64,000 nucleotides of DNA, taken from Burkholderia sp. HI2500 (GTDB lineage: Bacteria; Pseudomonadota; Gammaproteobacteria; Burkholderiales; Burkholderiaceae). The stretch is from the NCBI RefSeq assembly GCF_002223055.1, contig NZ_NKFL01000006.1, positions 1,550,001-1,614,000 on the forward strand, written 5' to 3'. The translations under genes and the position numbers were made by a program. Under the pieces are notes generated by a model that saw only the letters and a program-made list of their open reading frames with translations, was not told the origin of the DNA and ran no database searches. This document shows, in pieces, positions 61,628 through 64,000 of this stretch (the first letter of the stretch is position 1; the number at the start of each line of letters is the position of its first letter).

Positions 61628-62521
61628 TCAATCCCTGCGGATGTGTTCGGCCAGGAAGTCGATCAACAGACGCACGCGCGGCAGCAGCCCGCGCCGCGAC
61701 GGAAACACCGCATGGATCACGCCGCCCTTCGGCGCCCATCCGGGCAGCACGTCGACCAGCGTGCCGTTGCGCAGGTCGTCCTCGACGACCATGCACGGCA
61801 GTTGCACGATGCCGACGCCGTGAATCGCCGCATCGCGCAGCGCATGCAGATCGTCGGTAATGAAGCGCGGGTGATGGCGCAATGGCACCTGCTCGCCGTT
61901 CGGCCCGACCAGTTGCCACACGTGATGCCGCGCCGGCCCCCAGTCGAGGCTCGGCACGCCAGCGAGTTCGGCGGGATCCAACGGCGCGGCGCGCCCGCCC
62001 AGCCAGTGCGGCGCAGCCACCAGCCGCTGCGGGCTGTCGCCGAGGATGCGCATCACGAGATCGCTGTCCTCCAGCGGCGGAAAGCGCACGCGCAACGCGA
62101 GGTCGATTCCTTCGCTCAACAGGTCGACGCGCCGATTCGTCGCCTCGAGATGGACCTGCACCTGCGGATGAATCGCCATGAAGCGTGCGATCAGTTCGCT
62201 CACCCGGTATTCGAGCAGCGCGGTCGGGCAGCTCACGCGGACGATGCCTCGCGGCTCCGCGTGCCGGCGCTCGATCACCTCGCGCGCCGCCTCGGCTTCG
62301 ACCAGCACGGCGAGGCACCGCTCGTAGAATTCGCGCCCGGTTTCCGTCACCGTGAACCGGCGCGTCGTGCGCTGCAGCAGCCGCACGTCGTATTGCGCCT
62401 CCAGCGCCGCGATGCGCCGGCTCAGCGTCGATTTCGGCACGTCCAGCGCGCGCCCCGCCTGCGTGAACCCGCCGTGTTCGACCACCTTCACGAAGTAGTA
62501 GAGGTCGTTCAGGTCATCCAT
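61628..62521 (-). CDS. LysR-family regulator divergent from isochorismatase-like gene
   Basis: The 297-residue protein starts at ATG 62521 (MDDLNDLYYFVKVVEHGGFTQAGRAL); an upstream ATG at 62536 adds five residues. The HTH (FTQAGRALDVPKSTLSRRIAALEAQYDVRLL) and substrate domain (GIVRVSCPTALLEYRVSELIARFMAIHP, VDLLSEGIDLALRVRF) are typical of the GstR/DsdC-like branch. The divergent hydrolase 188 bp away is its probable target. A GTTC-N8-GAAC palindrome at 62526-62541 lies next to the start codon. Confidence 0.9.
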   Translation of the reverse strand: MDDLNDLYYFVKVVEHGGFTQAGRALDVPKSTLSRRIAALEAQYDVRLLQRTTRRFTVTETGREFYERCLAVLVEAEAAREVIERRHAEPRGIVRVSCPTALLEYRVSELIARFMAIHPQVQVHLEATNRRVDLLSEGIDLALRVRFPPLEDSDLVMRILGDSPQRLVAAPHWLGGRAAPLDPAELAGVPSLDWGPARHHVWQLVGPNGEQVPLRHHPRFITDDLHALRDAAIHGVGIVQLPCMVVEDDLRNGTLVDVLPGWAPKGGVIHAVFPSRRGLLPRVRLLIDFLAEHIRRD

Positions 62522-62709
62522 GATTGTTCCATTCATAGAACACTGACGGCATTTTAAGGGACTGGAACGCCGTTTGTTGCACGAATAGCATCTTGATTCG
62601 ACGTGTATCGCGGTCGTCGCAGTGGCCCGGACGGTTTCCGTCCGGCCCCACTGCCGCCCCGGCCCGTCGGCACTCCCCTTCACTTCCTGCACTGTCTCTG
62701 GAGGCAACC

Positions 62710-63348
62710 ATGGCAAGCGAACCGATTCGCGACCCCGCGAACGACCACCTGCTCACCCCGCAGAATGCGGCGTTCATCGTCATCGATTACCAGCCGGTCC
62801 AGGTGAATTCCATCGCGTCGATGGATCGCCAGCTGCTGATCAACAACATCGTCGGCGCGTCGAAGGCGGCCGTCGCGTACGGCCTGCCGATCGTCCACTC
62901 GACCGTCAACGTGAAGACCGGCCTGAACAAGCCGCCGATCCCGCAACTGCGCGCGGCGCTGGAAGGCCATCCGACGTACGACCGCACGAGCATCAATTCG
63001 TGGGAAGACGTCGAGTTCCGCCAGGCCGTCGAGGCGACCGGCCGCAAGAAGCTGATCATGACCGCGCTGTGGACCGAAGCGTGCCTGACGTTCCCGGCGC
63101 TCGACGCGCTGAAGGCCGGCTACGAGGTGTATGTGGTCGTCGACGCGGTGGGCGGCACGTCGGTTGCCGCGCACGACGCGGCGCTGCGCCGCATCGAGCA
63201 GGCCGGCGGCCGGATGATCAGCGTCGCGCAGCTGTTCTGCGAGTTGCAGCGCGACTGGGCGCGCAGCGCCACCGTGCCGGCCTTCATCGACCTGTTCATC
63301 GAAACCGGCGGCACGGCAGGCATCCAGTTCTCGTACGACAAGAGCTGA
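62710..63348 (+). CDS. Isochorismatase-family cysteine hydrolase
   Basis: The 212-residue protein starts at ATG 62710 after GGAGGC. The cysteine hydrolase triad is visible: Asp in FIVIDYQPVQV, Lys in GRKKLIMTALWTE, and the nucleophile Cys in TEACLTFPALDAL. This is the YcaC-like group of amidases or isochorismatase-like hydrolases; the substrate is unknown. The LysR gene is divergent and probably regulates it. It precedes the haloacid dehalogenase gene, but the 204-bp gap leaves co-transcription uncertain. Confidence 0.88.
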   Translation: MASEPIRDPANDHLLTPQNAAFIVIDYQPVQVNSIASMDRQLLINNIVGASKAAVAYGLPIVHSTVNVKTGLNKPPIPQLRAALEGHPTYDRTSINSWEDVEFRQAVEATGRKKLIMTALWTEACLTFPALDALKAGYEVYVVVDAVGGTSVAAHDAALRRIEQAGGRMISVAQLFCELQRDWARSATVPAFIDLFIETGGTAGIQFSYDKS

Positions 63349-63552
63349 CCGGGCTGCGCGGCCGCGGACGTTTCAGGCCGGCGGCGCGCATCCGCGCGCT
63401 GCCGGCCTCATCCGTTCCGCGTCGCCTGGCTGCCCGCACGGCCGGCCAAACCGCCTTTCCGTATCCGTGATTCAATGACGATCGAACCGGCGTCGCGCAG
63501 TCAGGCGGCACGGCGATTCGCCACCTCATCGATCGACCCTCACTGGATCACC

Positions 63553-64000
63553 ATGACGAACCCTGCCGAAATCAAGGCGCTCGTTTTCGATGTCTTCGGA
63601 ACGATCGTCGACTGGAGAAGCGGCGTCGCACGCGGCGCCGCCGCGTTCCTCGACCGCTATGCCCCCGCGCTCGACCCGCTCGAATTCGCCGATGCATGGC
63701 GGGCCGAATATTCGCCGTCGATGGAAGAAATCCGCAGCGGACGCCGCCGCTACGTGCGGCTCGACGTCCTGCACCGCGAGAACCTGGTCCGCACGCTCGA
63801 CCGCTACGGGATCGACGACGTGCCCGACGCCGACATCGACGCGCTCAACCTCGCGTGGCACAGCCTCGACCCGTGGCCCGACGCCGTCGCGGCGCTGCAA
63901 CGGCTGAAGCGACGCTTCATCATCGCGCCGCTGTCGAACGGCAACATCCGGTTGATGGTCGACGTCGCGAAACGCGCGGGGCTGCCGTGGGATGCGATTC
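63553..64000 (+). CDS. Haloacid dehalogenase type II family, 3' truncated
   Basis: The frame starts at ATG 63553 (MTNPAEIKALVFDVFGTIVDW) and is open to the window end, so the C-terminus is missing. About 149 residues are visible: motif I DVFGTIVDW with nucleophile Asp, the cap region RRYVRLDVLHRENLVRTLDRYG, and motif II in IIAPLSNGN. HAD type II enzymes dehalogenate (S)-2-haloacids or act on phosphoesters. The missing Lys and motif IV lie beyond the window, so activity cannot be checked. Confidence 0.82.
   Translation, partial: MTNPAEIKALVFDVFGTIVDWRSGVARGAAAFLDRYAPALDPLEFADAWRAEYSPSMEEIRSGRRRYVRLDVLHRENLVRTLDRYGIDDVPDADIDALNLAWHSLDPWPDAVAALQRLKRRFIIAPLSNGNIRLMVDVAKRAGLPWDAI

Noticed and set aside
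1..64000. CRISPR arrays, tRNA, rRNA, insertion sequences, prophage
   Set aside because: I scanned for spaced direct repeats, cloverleaf-type sequence, transposase and integrase signatures, and saw none I could support.

Overview
The window is about 67% GC, gene-dense and bacterial. Gene content points to a beta-proteobacterium of the Burkholderia (cepacia complex-like) group: an OmpC-type Burkholderia porin, many LysR/IclR regulators, a WspF/WspR pair, a DUF969-DUF979-DUF2891 operon, and aspartase, sulfonate and isethionate genes of the type known from Burkholderia and Cupriavidus. Genus assignment rests on remembered protein similarity, not a search. I see no rRNA, tRNA, CRISPR array, phage gene or insertion sequence. 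The first and last genes run off the window. It reads as metabolic accessory genome, such as a secondary chromosome.

Layout. 0-5.2 kb: an acyl-CoA synthetase (5' cut), a porin, and a thioesterase plus aldehyde dehydrogenase pair that resembles carnitine/betaine-type catabolism. 5.2-6 kb: a VapBC toxin-antitoxin pair. 6.1-12.2 kb: an esterase, then an aspartate/asparagine block (asparagine permease, aspartase, LysR regulator, asparaginase). 12.4-14.7 kb: a TonB-dependent siderophore receptor with an internal segment of different base composition. 14.8-18.4 kb: a phosphonoacetaldehyde-dehydrogenase-like ALDH, a small GNAT protein and a divergent MocR regulator. 18.9-21.8 kb: a GH92 mannosidase lipoprotein.

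22-43 kb is the most coherent part and appears to be a C2-sulfonate catabolism superlocus. Xsc (sulfoacetaldehyde acetyltransferase), Pta and a TauE/SafE sulfite exporter form one operon. A cytoplasmic three-subunit molybdoenzyme looks like the SoeABC sulfite dehydrogenase. An amino-acid permease with a TauY-like flavoprotein could feed in taurine. An MFS carrier, a GMC dehydrogenase and an IclR regulator look like the IseU-IseJ-IseR isethionate module. Both feeders would make sulfoacetaldehyde. Xsc splits it to acetyl phosphate and sulfite, Pta makes acetyl-CoA, and sulfite is oxidised or exported. Two related IclR regulators and shared palindromes tie the xsc promoter to the other parts. A CobS/CobT pair sits in the middle.

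43-52 kb: a DUF2891-DUF979-DUF969 transporter-like operon, small unknown proteins, an unaccompanied wspF-wspR pair and a GAF-PAS-GGDEF-EAL protein. 52-56 kb: a LysR regulator divergent from a Tat-exported sulfatase, then an AraC regulator. 56-61 kb: a tightly coupled four-gene operon of uncharacterised exported or membrane proteins. 61.6-64 kb: a LysR regulator divergent from an isochorismatase-like hydrolase, then a haloacid dehalogenase cut by the window end.
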